From Brevibacillus sp. (GTDB lineage: Bacteria; Bacillota; Bacilli; Brevibacillales; Brevibacillaceae), in contig JARDZO010000148.1 in the NCBI GenBank assembly GCA_029240815.1, forward strand, positions 1 to 13,234: 13,234 nt of DNA. Reading direction: 5' to 3'. The notes under the pieces are model-generated. The model ran no database searches. It saw only the letters and a list, made by a program, of their open reading frames with translations, and had not been told where the DNA came from. The translations under genes were made by a program, and so were the position numbers. Each line of letters starts with the position of its first letter. Within the stretch, counting starts at the first letter, position 1. Of this stretch, positions 6,001 through 12,475 are shown one piece after another.

Positions 6001-7008
6001 TCAAAAGAACAGGTGCAGGATGCTGTAAATGATCGCTGCGATCACCGCGGAGATAGGAAGGGTGATAAACCAGGTGATAACGATTCGCTTGGCGACACCC
6101 CAGTTGACGCTCTTAAGCCGTTTTGCCGCCCCGACTCCCATGATGGCAGAGGAGATGACGTGGGTAGAGCTGACGGGCAAGCCCAATTGGGTAAATGTAA
6201 AAATGATGGAGGAAGAGGTGAGATCGGCAGTCGCTCCGTTAATCGGCTCGATTTTCGTGATTTTTCCACCCACGGTCTTGATGATTCTCCATCCACCAAC
6301 GGAGGTTCCCAATCCCATAGATACGGCGCAAATCAGCTGGACCCAGAAGGGGATGACGCTCGCATCCGATTGCAAGTCTGCGGCTACCAGAGCAAAAACG
6401 ATGATCCCCATGGCCTTTTGCGCATCGTTTGTCCCATGGGTAAAGGACTGGAGGGCAGCGGTGAAAATCTGAAAGTAACGAAAGCGCCTGTTGACCTTGG
6501 ATGGGGGCGTAGCGATTTTTCGAAACAAGAAGTAAAACAGGTTCATGAGCAAATAACCAGCTACCAGCGCAATAATGGGGGAGAGGATTAATGCCTTAAA
6601 GATTTCGGAAAAGCCATTCCAATTGATATGCTGTCCCCCCGCAGATGCGAAAACGGCTCCGACGATGGAACCGATTAGCGCATGGGAGGAGCTGCTGGGA
6701 ATCCCGTACCACCAGGTGATGAGATTCCAGAAGATAGAAGCGAGCAGGGCGGCTATGACGATAAGCACCCCATATTCCAGCTTGGCTGGATCCGCGATTT
6801 TTCCTCCGATTGTTTTGGCGACACCAGTAAATGTCAAAGCTCCGACGAAGTTCATGATCGCAGCCATGACGATGGCGATTCTGGGCGGCAATGCTTTGGT
6901 CGACACGGTCGTCGCGATTGCATTGGCTGTATCATGAAAGCCATTGATAAAATCAAAGGAAACAGCTAGCACAACGACAGCGACGATGAGTGGAAAGCTC
7001 GTATGCAT
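6001..7008 (-). CDS. pit: Inorganic phosphate transporter, PiT family
   Basis: Low-affinity phosphate symporter of the inner membrane, 335 residues, the usual length for Bacillus-type Pit proteins. The family's two inverted-repeat halves are visible: GFHDTANAIAT at 23-33 matches THGTNDAQKAMG at 190-201, and GIPSSSSHALIG at 102-113 matches GLPVSSTHVISS at 276-287. These hold the polar residues that bind phosphate and the coupling ion. Hydrophobic helices cover the rest, with a polar central loop (about 163-180). AAGGAG at 7018-7023 lies nine bases before the ATG. It follows the DUF47 gene by 18 bases on the same strand, the conserved DUF47-Pit order also known from ykaA-pit in Bacillus subtilis. 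No Pho-box-like TTAACA repeats were noticed upstream. Function is secure; the coupling ion (proton or sodium) is not shown. Confidence 0.94.
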   Translation of the reverse strand: MHTSFPLIVAVVVLAVSFDFINGFHDTANAIATTVSTKALPPRIAIVMAAIMNFVGALTFTGVAKTIGGKIADPAKLEYGVLIVIAALLASIFWNLITWWYGIPSSSSHALIGSIVGAVFASAGGQHINWNGFSEIFKALILSPIIALVAGYLLMNLFYFLFRKIATPPSKVNRRFRYFQIFTAALQSFTHGTNDAQKAMGIIVFALVAADLQSDASVIPFWVQLICAVSMGLGTSVGGWRIIKTVGGKITKIEPINGATADLTSSSIIFTFTQLGLPVSSTHVISSAIMGVGAAKRLKSVNWGVAKRIVITWFITLPISAVIAAIIYSILHLFF

Positions 7009-7026
7009 GGGCAGAGTCTCCTTGGG

Positions 7027-7644
7027 TTATGTGTTGCTCATGATGACCGTCTCCATCGCGTCCGCGACGTCCTCGCAATGGTCCATGACTTCCTCCAGCA
7101 CTTCGTAAATTTCCTTGAACTGCATGATGTGGATAGGATCTGTAGAGGAGTGAAAGAGGTCTCGAATGCTACGGCGGACCAGCTCATCTCCTGCGCTCTC
7201 CAGATCGTTGATGCGGATAATGTACTCTCGCATATCCGATAACTTCTGCTGTTTCAGTAATTCCATGGCAAGCAGAATTTGCTGGGAGGAGTCCTCGATG
7301 ATCTGGCCGAATCTCACCATCGTTTCATCGGGCTCCATGATGTCGTACATGTAAAGGCGGGACGAGCACGTTTCCAGACCGTCCAGCACATCGTCCATTT
7401 TCACCGCCAGCTCCATGACATCCTCGCGTTCGATGGCGGTAATAAACGTTTTGTTGATGCGAATGATGATCTCGTGAATCATCTTGTCGCCTTTCGATTC
7501 GTACTCCTTCATGGTTTCCGAAAAGGTTTTTAAGGTATCCATAGAAGAGATTTTATATTGATTAAAATAGACCGCAGAATCGTGAACGTTTTTGGCGATT
7601 TCATACAGGTCTTCCAGCAATGCGTCTGTTTTTGTAAAAAGCAT
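7027..7644 (-). CDS. DUF47 family (PhoU-like) phosphate transport accessory protein
   Basis: Cytoplasmic all-helical protein of 205 residues, related to PhoU and to Bacillus YkaA. It consists of amphipathic helices, with acidic metal-binding-type stretches such as EREDVMELAVKMDDVLDGLE near 72-91, DLESAGDELVRR near 147-158 and EVLEEVMDHCEDVADAME near 181-198; E/DxxxD repeats of this kind bind metal clusters in PhoU relatives. The gene is directly upstream of pit, 18 bases apart, and DUF47 proteins regulate or assist their partner Pit transporters. GGAGGT at 7649-7654 serves the ATG. The 73 bases separating it from lysE hold no terminator with a T-run, so read-through from lysE is possible. An imperfect inverted repeat (GTGAATCCG at 7659-7667 with CGGATT at 7696-7701 and CAC at 7705-7707) lies in this gap. 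Family firm; the exact mechanism is inferred. Confidence 0.92.
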   Translation of the reverse strand: MLFTKTDALLEDLYEIAKNVHDSAVYFNQYKISSMDTLKTFSETMKEYESKGDKMIHEIIIRINKTFITAIEREDVMELAVKMDDVLDGLETCSSRLYMYDIMEPDETMVRFGQIIEDSSQQILLAMELLKQQKLSDMREYIIRINDLESAGDELVRRSIRDLFHSSTDPIHIMQFKEIYEVLEEVMDHCEDVADAMETVIMSNT

Positions 7645-7717
7645 GGCAACCTCCGCTTGTGAATCCGACTAGGAGTATTTTGTTTGGAGGAGGTGCGGAT
7701 TATTCACCCAGTACGTT

Positions 7718-8332
7718 TTAAAAGGAAAACATCATCCACGCCATGTAAGCAGCGACACCCCACATGATGATGGCGGATGCCAGATTCAGACCGCGCAGCA
7801 ATGTTCCTGATTGATCCAGACGTCCAATCATCCGGCCAGCCAAACAAAGGCTAAAAAACCAAATGCAGGAGACCAGGATGCAAGCGATGGCAAATCCCCA
7901 TTTCTCCCCACCGGTATAGCTGAGCGAGCTGGTTCCAATCACGCCGATCGTGTCCAAAATGGCATGCGGATTGAGCAAGGAAACGGAAGCTGCGAACATC
8001 ACCTGACGTTTCGGGGAAAAGCGCTCCGCATCTTCGGAAGCAACACTCGGTTTGTTGCGCCAGGTCAAAAAGCCCATGTACAACAGAAAGCAAACGCCAA
8101 CTGCGTATAGAACGGTCTTTAACCAAGCGACAGTCAGTACCACGAGAGAAACGCCAAGCACAGCGAGCAAAATGAGCAAAGCATCGCAAATAGCGGCGGT
8201 AATAACGACGGGGATCGCACGCCACAGCTTCGGCTGAACGGCTCCTTGATTAAAAATAAATACATTTTGTGCCCCGAGCGGCAAAATAAGTCCAAATGCA
8301 AGTATAAATCCATGCAACATCGCTTCGATCAC
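7718..8332 (-). CDS. LysE/ArgO family amino-acid exporter
   Basis: Membrane exporter of 204 residues, full length for the family, with about six hydrophobic helices. The signature GLILPLGAQNVFIFNQG lies at 14-30 and LLNPHAILDTIGVIG at 119-133; both are characteristic of LysE and ArgO, which export lysine and arginine. The specificity of this protein is not visible. The start codon is GTG: AAAGGAGGG at 8339-8347 precedes it by six bases, whereas the next ATG five codons inside would be too far from it. It is divergent from a MocR/GabR-type regulator gene with 140 bases between, which suggests that the regulator controls this exporter. The shared region contains a well-spaced inverted repeat. 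The DUF47-pit genes follow on the same strand, with no functional connection apparent. Confidence 0.92.
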   Translation of the reverse strand: MIEAMLHGFILAFGLILPLGAQNVFIFNQGAVQPKLWRAIPVVITAAICDALLILLAVLGVSLVVLTVAWLKTVLYAVGVCFLLYMGFLTWRNKPSVASEDAERFSPKRQVMFAASVSLLNPHAILDTIGVIGTSSLSYTGGEKWGFAIACILVSCIWFFSLCLAGRMIGRLDQSGTLLRGLNLASAIIMWGVAAYMAWMMFSF

Positions 8333-8411
8333 GAGTCGCCCTCCTTTGTACGGCTATCCGTGCAGCCTGCTTCGTTCATTATGACGGGAGCTGCGATTGC
8401 TGTCTCCAGCC

Positions 8412-8439
8412 AATTGGTTTACTGCCAGACCAACCAATT
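8412..8439. promoter_or_regulatory. Inverted-repeat operator candidate between lysE and the MocR gene
   Basis: AATTGGTT (8412-8419) and AACCAATT (8432-8439) are exact reverse complements, 12 bases apart and 20 bases centre to centre, so both halves face the same side of the helix. The left half is itself part of a CCAATTGG palindrome at 8410-8417. The site overlaps the likely promoter of the regulator gene, and is thus placed for autoregulation and for control of the divergent exporter. Binding by the MocR protein is inferred. Confidence 0.5.
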
Positions 8440-8447
8440 TGTACAAT
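8419..8447 (+). promoter_or_regulatory. Possible promoter of the MocR-type regulator gene
   Basis: TACAAT at 8442-8447 is a good -10 match, 25 bases before the start codon. Seventeen bases upstream is TTACTG at 8419-8424, a poor -35. A weak -35 fits a promoter needing an activator or one that is autorepressed. It overlaps the inverted repeat. Confidence 0.35.
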
Positions 8448-8472
8448 GGAAGAATCGAAAGGGGGCAACTAG

Positions 8473-9915
8473 ATGCTCACGATTGACTGGAAACCAGACA
8501 AATCTTCAGACATTCCGGTTTATATACAGATTATTTCTTACATAAAAAGGAAGATAGCCGCTGGGGAGTGGCCGGTTCATAGCACATTGCCCACACAGCG
8601 CTCTCTCGCCCAAGGCTTTGATGTAAACCGAAGCACCGTCGTGACGGCACTGGAAGAATTGAAAGCGGAGGGCTTGATTGAATCAACGGTGGGGAGTGGG
8701 ACGATCGTCAGTAATAACACGTGGTCGTTGCTTACGACCGCACCGCCGCCTGATTGGTTGGGGTATGTACAGGCAGGGATTCACCCCCCCAATATCCCGA
8801 CCATTCAGGATATCAATCGTTACGAACCAGACCCGAGCTATATTCGATTAGGGACGGGGGAGCTGTCGCCACAGCTGCTACCGACGAAACAGATGGAAGA
8901 CGTCTTGGGCAGTTTACGTGGCAAAATGACGCATCTCGGTTATGTGGAGCCAAAAGGGCTATTGCCGCTACGTGAAGAAATCAGCCGTTACTTACGGACT
9001 CGCGGGGTAGAAGCATCCCCTGCTTCCATTCTCGTCGTCTCCGGCGCTTTGCAAGCTCTGCAGCTGATTTCTCTCGGCATCCTGCAAAAGGGTTCCGCGA
9101 TCTTGCTGGAGCAGCCGTCCTATTTATATTCGCTGCCGTTGTTTCAAACATCAGGAATGCGTTTGGTTGGGGTGGCGATGGATGAAGAGGGAATTCGTCC
9201 AGATGCCTTGGCAAGGCAAAAGCAGGTTCACAATGGGGCATTGCTTTATACGATACCCTCCTACCACAATCCGACGGGGATTCTCATGACCGAACAGAGA
9301 AGAGAGCAGGTGATGGCAGCTTGTGCTAGGGAAAGACTGCCGATTTTGGAGGATGACGTCTATGGGGAGCTGTGGTTCGAGCAGCCTGGACCTTTGCCTT
9401 TAAAATCGCGTGATCAAAACGGTCAGGTGCTCTATTTGGGAAGTCTCTCCAAAACATTGAGCCCGGGACTGCGCATTGGCTGGATTGTCGGGCCGGAACC
9501 AGTCATCGAGCGGTTGGCTGATGTGAAAATGCAATCCGATTACGGCACCAGCAGTTTGTCCCAGTGGGTAGCAGCGGAATGGCTGTCCACAGGAAAATAC
9601 GAGCAGCATATGGTCGGAATTCGCCACGCACTGCGGGAGAGGAGAGATCATATAGTTGCACTATTGACTCGCTGGTTTATCGATTTCGCAGAATGGGACG
9701 TTCCGTCAGGAGGTTTTTACATTTGGCTGAAGCTTCGTCACGCTGTCTCCATGCGTACCTTGTTCACCAAGGCGTTGGCAGCAGGAATTTTGCTCAATCC
9801 TGGCTATGTGTACGATCAATCCGACAGCCACCACTTGCGGCTGTCCTATGCCTACGCTGATGAGGAGCAGCTGGAGAGAGCATTGCTTGTACTGGCCAGA
9901 CTGCTGAAAACATAG
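8473..9915 (+). CDS. MocR/GabR-type transcription regulator (GntR helix-turn-helix plus aminotransferase-like domain)
   Basis: Regulator of 480 residues in two parts. Residues about 14-80 are a GntR winged helix (PVYIQIISYIKRKIAAGEW, LPTQRSLAQGFDVNRSTV, LEELKAEGLIESTVGSGT). After a linker, residues about 120-480 are a fold-type I aminotransferase domain. PLP-binding residues are kept: Asn266 in YHNPTG, Asp295 and Tyr297 in EDDVYGE, Lys327 in GSLSKTLSPGLR as the Schiff-base lysine, and Arg456 in LRLSYA, which binds substrate carboxylate in aminotransferases. An amino acid is therefore a likely effector, and weak enzyme activity cannot be excluded. AAAGGGGG at 8458-8465 serves the ATG. Divergence from a LysE-type exporter suggests that it controls amino-acid export. 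It may also regulate itself through the inverted repeat at 8412-8439. Family secure; effector unknown. Confidence 0.93.
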   Translation: MLTIDWKPDKSSDIPVYIQIISYIKRKIAAGEWPVHSTLPTQRSLAQGFDVNRSTVVTALEELKAEGLIESTVGSGTIVSNNTWSLLTTAPPPDWLGYVQAGIHPPNIPTIQDINRYEPDPSYIRLGTGELSPQLLPTKQMEDVLGSLRGKMTHLGYVEPKGLLPLREEISRYLRTRGVEASPASILVVSGALQALQLISLGILQKGSAILLEQPSYLYSLPLFQTSGMRLVGVAMDEEGIRPDALARQKQVHNGALLYTIPSYHNPTGILMTEQRREQVMAACARERLPILEDDVYGELWFEQPGPLPLKSRDQNGQVLYLGSLSKTLSPGLRIGWIVGPEPVIERLADVKMQSDYGTSSLSQWVAAEWLSTGKYEQHMVGIRHALRERRDHIVALLTRWFIDFAEWDVPSGGFYIWLKLRHAVSMRTLFTKALAAGILLNPGYVYDQSDSHHLRLSYAYADEEQLERALLVLARLLKT

Positions 9916-9920
9916 AGAAA

Positions 9921-9941
9921 GGACATCCTGTCCGGATGTCC
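9921..9941 (-). terminator. Hairpin terminator between the convergent regulator and coat genes
   Basis: GGACATCC (9921-9928) and GGATGTCC (9934-9941) form a perfect eight-pair stem around a five-base loop. On the - strand it is followed by TTTCTCT, a modest T-run, so it best fits the end of the coat-gene transcript. On the + strand only CTAAAG follows; it may still mark the end of the regulator message. Confidence 0.55.
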
Positions 9942-9962
9942 CTAAAGTAGCGCAGCTGTGTA

Positions 9963-10295
9963 TCAATGGTAAGGGAACTGAGTGGAGTATCCGCTGAATT
10001 GCTGAAAAGCCTGCTGCATTTTTTGCTGCTCGGCTGCCTCCAGCTTGTACCAGCCTTTGCGGAACATTAATTCATACGCTTCGCGAGCGCTTTGATGAGT
10101 CTCGTTCAGGATTTGCAGGAAGTCTTGATGCAGCTGTTGGTGACTCGCTTCCCAGACCGCTACATTGAAGCTGTCCGCCAAATATTTGCACGTGGTCAGA
10201 CAGTCGTTCATATAATCACGGTCATTCATTTGCGGACCCTTTACCTGCGGCAGCTGGCTTGATTGCGGATTGGCAATTTGATTTTGGTTTGGCAT
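9963..10295 (-). CDS. Spore coat protein, CotF family
   Basis: Protein of 110 residues whose residues about 23-107 match the CotF coat-protein domain, a ferritin-like helical bundle: NDRDYMNDCLTTCKYLADSF, then LQILNETHQSAREAYELM, RKGWYKLEAAEQQKMQQAF and a short Gln/Tyr-rich end. The NDRDxxND start, the NExH segment and the GWY motif are typical of CotF-like proteins. The open frame extends further upstream, but the ATG at 10293-10295 is chosen because GGGAGGAG lies six bases before it and a longer start would run through the preceding gene. The N-terminal 22 residues are rich in Asn, Gln and Pro. It lies 14 bases after its partner coat gene on the same strand. Made presumably in the mother cell and placed in the spore coat; its precise role is unknown. 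Confidence 0.85.
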   Translation of the reverse strand: MPNQNQIANPQSSQLPQVKGPQMNDRDYMNDCLTTCKYLADSFNVAVWEASHQQLHQDFLQILNETHQSAREAYELMFRKGWYKLEAAEQQKMQQAFQQFSGYSTQFPYH

Positions 10296-10309
10296 CCGGA
10301 TCTCCTCCC

Positions 10310-10618
10310 TTACTGCATTTGGGGTTGCTGTTGTTGGGATTGTGTCTGCGGGACGGTAGCCATCACAGCGGTATTGTTGTGTTGCAGATGGGTCAGCAAT
10401 TTTTGATAATGCTGTTGATGCATACGACCCACTTTGTCCAGACATTGCTTCACTTCCGGATCTGTTGCTTGTTGCGCGAATGCATGCAGCTTTTTAAAAG
10501 CGTCAAGCTCCCATGATAAGGCGTCCTTCAAATAACTCAAGTCCTTGGTCGTAATGACTCTTGGCGGCTCAGGAATCGGTACTTGCGTAAAAGGCGCGGA
10601 AGACATGATGGTTGGCAT
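10310..10618 (-). CDS. Small ferritin-like/spore coat protein, CotF-related
   Basis: Protein of 102 residues. A proline-rich start (PIPEPPRVITTKD) leads to two long helices, KDLSYLKDALSWELDAFKKL at about 25-44 and PEVKQCLDKVGRMHQQHYQK at about 54-73, then a Gln-rich tail (residues about 91-102, with QQQQP). The helical pair with the E..H and MHQQHY features resembles the ferritin-like fold used by coat proteins of the CotF/YhcQ type, but the match is weaker than for the next gene. The ATG at 10616-10618 is preferred over longer reading because AAAGGAG at 10626-10632 is seven bases upstream; a second ATG four codons in is possible. It is the first gene of a two-gene coat operon. Function beyond being a spore component is inferred from the partner. 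Confidence 0.7.
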   Translation of the reverse strand: MPTIMSSAPFTQVPIPEPPRVITTKDLSYLKDALSWELDAFKKLHAFAQQATDPEVKQCLDKVGRMHQQHYQKLLTHLQHNNTAVMATVPQTQSQQQQPQMQ

Positions 10619-10631
10619 CAGACTTCTCCTT

Positions 10632-10677
10632 TCGTGTGGGGATACACGTATAGGATGATCAACAGCCACACGACTAT
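10632..10677 (-). promoter_or_regulatory. Possible sporulation promoter and inverted repeat before the coat genes
   Basis: On the - strand ATA (10675-10677) and CATCCTAT (10650-10657) are 17 bases apart and resemble a sigma-E promoter (ATA, then CATACANT), with a mismatched -10. This would place the transcription start about 25 bases before the first coat start codon. The sequence is bracketed by an exact 8-bp inverted repeat, TCGTGTGG (10632-10639) and CCACACGA (10666-10673), whose gene-proximal arm touches the ribosome binding site. Both calls are tentative. Confidence 0.3.
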
Positions 10678-10695
10678 CCGCTGTGGATTACAGGC

Positions 10696-10724
10696 AAAAA
10701 AAGATCCGGCTGTTTAGGCCGGAT
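10696..10724 (-). terminator. Rho-independent terminator after the NTPase-Asp23 gene
   Basis: Read on the - strand, ATCCGGC (10724-10718) pairs with GCCGGAT (10710-10704) around a seven-base loop. One C then leads into seven Ts (10702-10696). It lies 14 bases after the stop codon at 10739 and should end the proA-proC-NTPase transcript before the coat genes. Confidence 0.85.
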
Positions 10725-10738
10725 TTAGAGCGGTTCAC

Positions 10739-11551
10739 TTACATATGGGCAATTTCCAGACCAGCGATCTTTACATCAATACTGGCAGGGGCGATATTGA
10801 GGCAGTAACTTGTTTCTTTGTACAAAGCGTGCTGGATATCCTTTGCCAAGGCAGGGATGTCTGTGCCGTAAGGGAGCTTGAGGGAAAGCGTCACCTGTAT
10901 TCTAGGTAGATCTTCGAACGTATACTCCGTTTTCTGAATCTGGTTCACTTCTTCAAAAACGTTGCAAGTACCTTCCACGATTTTGCGTAGTACCTGTGGA
11001 TGAATGACGATGCGTCCTCCGGAAAAAGGAGGATGGACCACGGTTGATTCGCCAATAACTTCCTTTTTAGAAGAAAAGATTTGCTGCGCTGACGACACGA
11101 GGCGTTGCAAGAAATCTCTTTCCACTTCCACGCGGGGGATTGGAATGACATGCTTGCCCATCGTCTCGCGAACGTAACGAGCGGCCTCGATTTCTTGAGG
11201 AGGCTTGATGGATTCGATGGGAATGTATTCGATCGGTGATGTTAGTCCCAGTGCCTCTACGATGCGTTCGATCATCCGTCGCGAAGTGCCGAGGATGAGA
11301 ATGCGCCCAGGCTGCAGCTGCTGCAGGGTGCGGCGAACGTCAGTAGCGTGTTCGTCATAATGGAAGATCGCCCGTTTCACTGCCTGGATTTTGGTCTTCT
11401 CATATTTGGCGGAGGTCCCAGCCACTTTGCGACCTTGGTGTATGAGGATCCCATCGTCGATGATTGCATCTATGTTCATTCGATGTGCAAGCTCCAGAGC
11501 GCTGGAGCTTTTTCCCGTTCCGCTAGTTCCGTACAAGGCGTAGATTTCCAT
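10739..11551 (-). CDS. P-loop NTPase fused to an Asp23/Gls24-like domain
   Basis: Cytoplasmic protein of 270 residues with two parts. Residues 1 to about 160 form a P-loop NTPase: Walker A is GTSGTGKSS at 8-16, IIDDGILI at 30-37 may supply the acidic Mg-binding residues, and GRILILGTSRRM at 82-93 is a buried strand. Residues about 177-270 resemble the Asp23/Gls24 (DUF322) domain: GGRIVIHPQVLRKIVEGT, a strand of alternating hydrophobics, YGTDIPALAKDIQHAL and a final IDVKIAGLEI. Asp23 proteins are linked to cell-envelope stress and membrane anchoring. The ATG at 11549-11551 is chosen because AAGGAGGT lies directly upstream; a 13-codon longer frame exists. It follows proC by 60 bases with no terminator and ends the transcript. 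A TATACT at 11580-11585 could be an internal promoter. The function is unknown; the domain calls are by eye. Confidence 0.78.
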   Translation of the reverse strand: MEIYALYGTSGTGKSSSALELAHRMNIDAIIDDGILIHQGRKVAGTSAKYEKTKIQAVKRAIFHYDEHATDVRRTLQQLQPGRILILGTSRRMIERIVEALGLTSPIEYIPIESIKPPQEIEAARYVRETMGKHVIPIPRVEVERDFLQRLVSSAQQIFSSKKEVIGESTVVHPPFSGGRIVIHPQVLRKIVEGTCNVFEEVNQIQKTEYTFEDLPRIQVTLSLKLPYGTDIPALAKDIQHALYKETSYCLNIAPASIDVKIAGLEIAHM

Positions 11552-11611
11552 GGGTACCTCCTTCGATGATGCTGTCCTCCTAGTATACATGACAGGCAGT
11601 AAAGCAAACAG

Positions 11612-12454
11612 CTACTGATACCCAGCGCCCATTTCCCGCGAGCGTTCAGTAGCGCGCAGGATCGCGGACGTAACGGCCTCCTGGAACTGATAAGCTTCTA
11701 GCACTTCCAACCCGGCTTGGGTCGTTCCACCAGGGCTGGTGACCTTTTTGCGTAGCAGGGCAGGTTCTTCGCGGGTGTCCATCAGCATGTGTGCCGCACC
11801 AAGCAACGTTTGCAGGGTCAGCTGACGCGCCATTTCCCTGTCTAGGCCAGCGGTTGCCCCAGCGCCCATCATTGCTTCGACGAGGTAATAAATATACGCA
11901 GGTCCACTGCCGGAAAGACCCGTGACGATATCGAGCTCTTCTTCAGCGACTGTATAGACGGTCCCAATCGCTTCGAACAGGCGAGTGGCGAGTAAGAGCT
12001 GGTCCTCGGTAACCATTTGATTCGCTGCGAGGCCCGTTGCCGACAAGCCAACAGCAGAAGACGTATTCGGCATCGTTCGGATGATCGGGCAGTTCACTCC
12101 CAGCCATTCTCCGATTAAGGTGGTGGAGACACCGGCGATTACGGAAATCACCAATTGACCGGAATGAACCGCACCGGACAGTTCCTTGAGCGCTTCTGCC
12201 GAATCCTTTGGCTTCATCGCCAGGATCAGAATATCGGCTGCCTTGATTACGTCCATCTTGTCATGGGTAGTATTTACCCCGTATGTTTCCGTCAACAAAT
12301 CCAGTCTTTCCGAATTGCTCCGGTTAGTTACGTAGACCCGATCGGCGGAGAAAAGTCCTTTTTTCAAAATGCCGGACAGCATCGCCTCCACGATGGAACC
12401 TGCACCGAGAAAGCCGATTCGTCCTTCAATGGAACAAGCTTGCTGATTGTTCAT
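11612..12454 (-). CDS. proC: Pyrroline-5-carboxylate reductase
   Basis: Last step of proline synthesis: reduces 1-pyrroline-5-carboxylate to L-proline with NAD(P)H in the cytoplasm. The 280-residue length is standard. The Rossmann loop is GFLGAGSIVEAM at 14-25, followed by the NADP-site NRSN at 44-47. The AMKP motif is at 79-82, RTMPNTSSAVG at 126-136, and the C-terminal dimer domain has the signature SGSGPAYIYYLVEAM at 181-195 and the substrate loop VTSPGGTTQAG at 238-248. All expected landmarks are present. AGGAGGG at 12463-12469 lies eight bases before the ATG. It begins 21 bases after the proA stop codon, so the two are one operon covering the last two enzymatic steps. The NTPase-Asp23 gene follows. 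Confidence 0.96.
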   Translation of the reverse strand: MNNQQACSIEGRIGFLGAGSIVEAMLSGILKKGLFSADRVYVTNRSNSERLDLLTETYGVNTTHDKMDVIKAADILILAMKPKDSAEALKELSGAVHSGQLVISVIAGVSTTLIGEWLGVNCPIIRTMPNTSSAVGLSATGLAANQMVTEDQLLLATRLFEAIGTVYTVAEEELDIVTGLSGSGPAYIYYLVEAMMGAGATAGLDREMARQLTLQTLLGAAHMLMDTREEPALLRKKVTSPGGTTQAGLEVLEAYQFQEAVTSAILRATERSREMGAGYQ

Positions 12455-12475
12455 GGTTAATTCCCTCCTGTTGGA

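Noticed and set aside
5995..6591. Long + strand open frame of 198 codons opposite pit
   Set aside because: It is antisense to the well-conserved Pit protein, has no family resemblance, and is rich in Asp, Gly and Arg as expected of a shadow frame.
7645..7717. Terminator between lysE and the DUF47 gene
   Set aside because: Only a bulged inverted repeat is present, with no T-run after it on the - strand.
10296..10445. N-terminal extension of the CotF protein to 160 residues
   Set aside because: The extension lies in another frame over the preceding coat gene, while a strong GGGAGGAG precedes the internal ATG at 10295.
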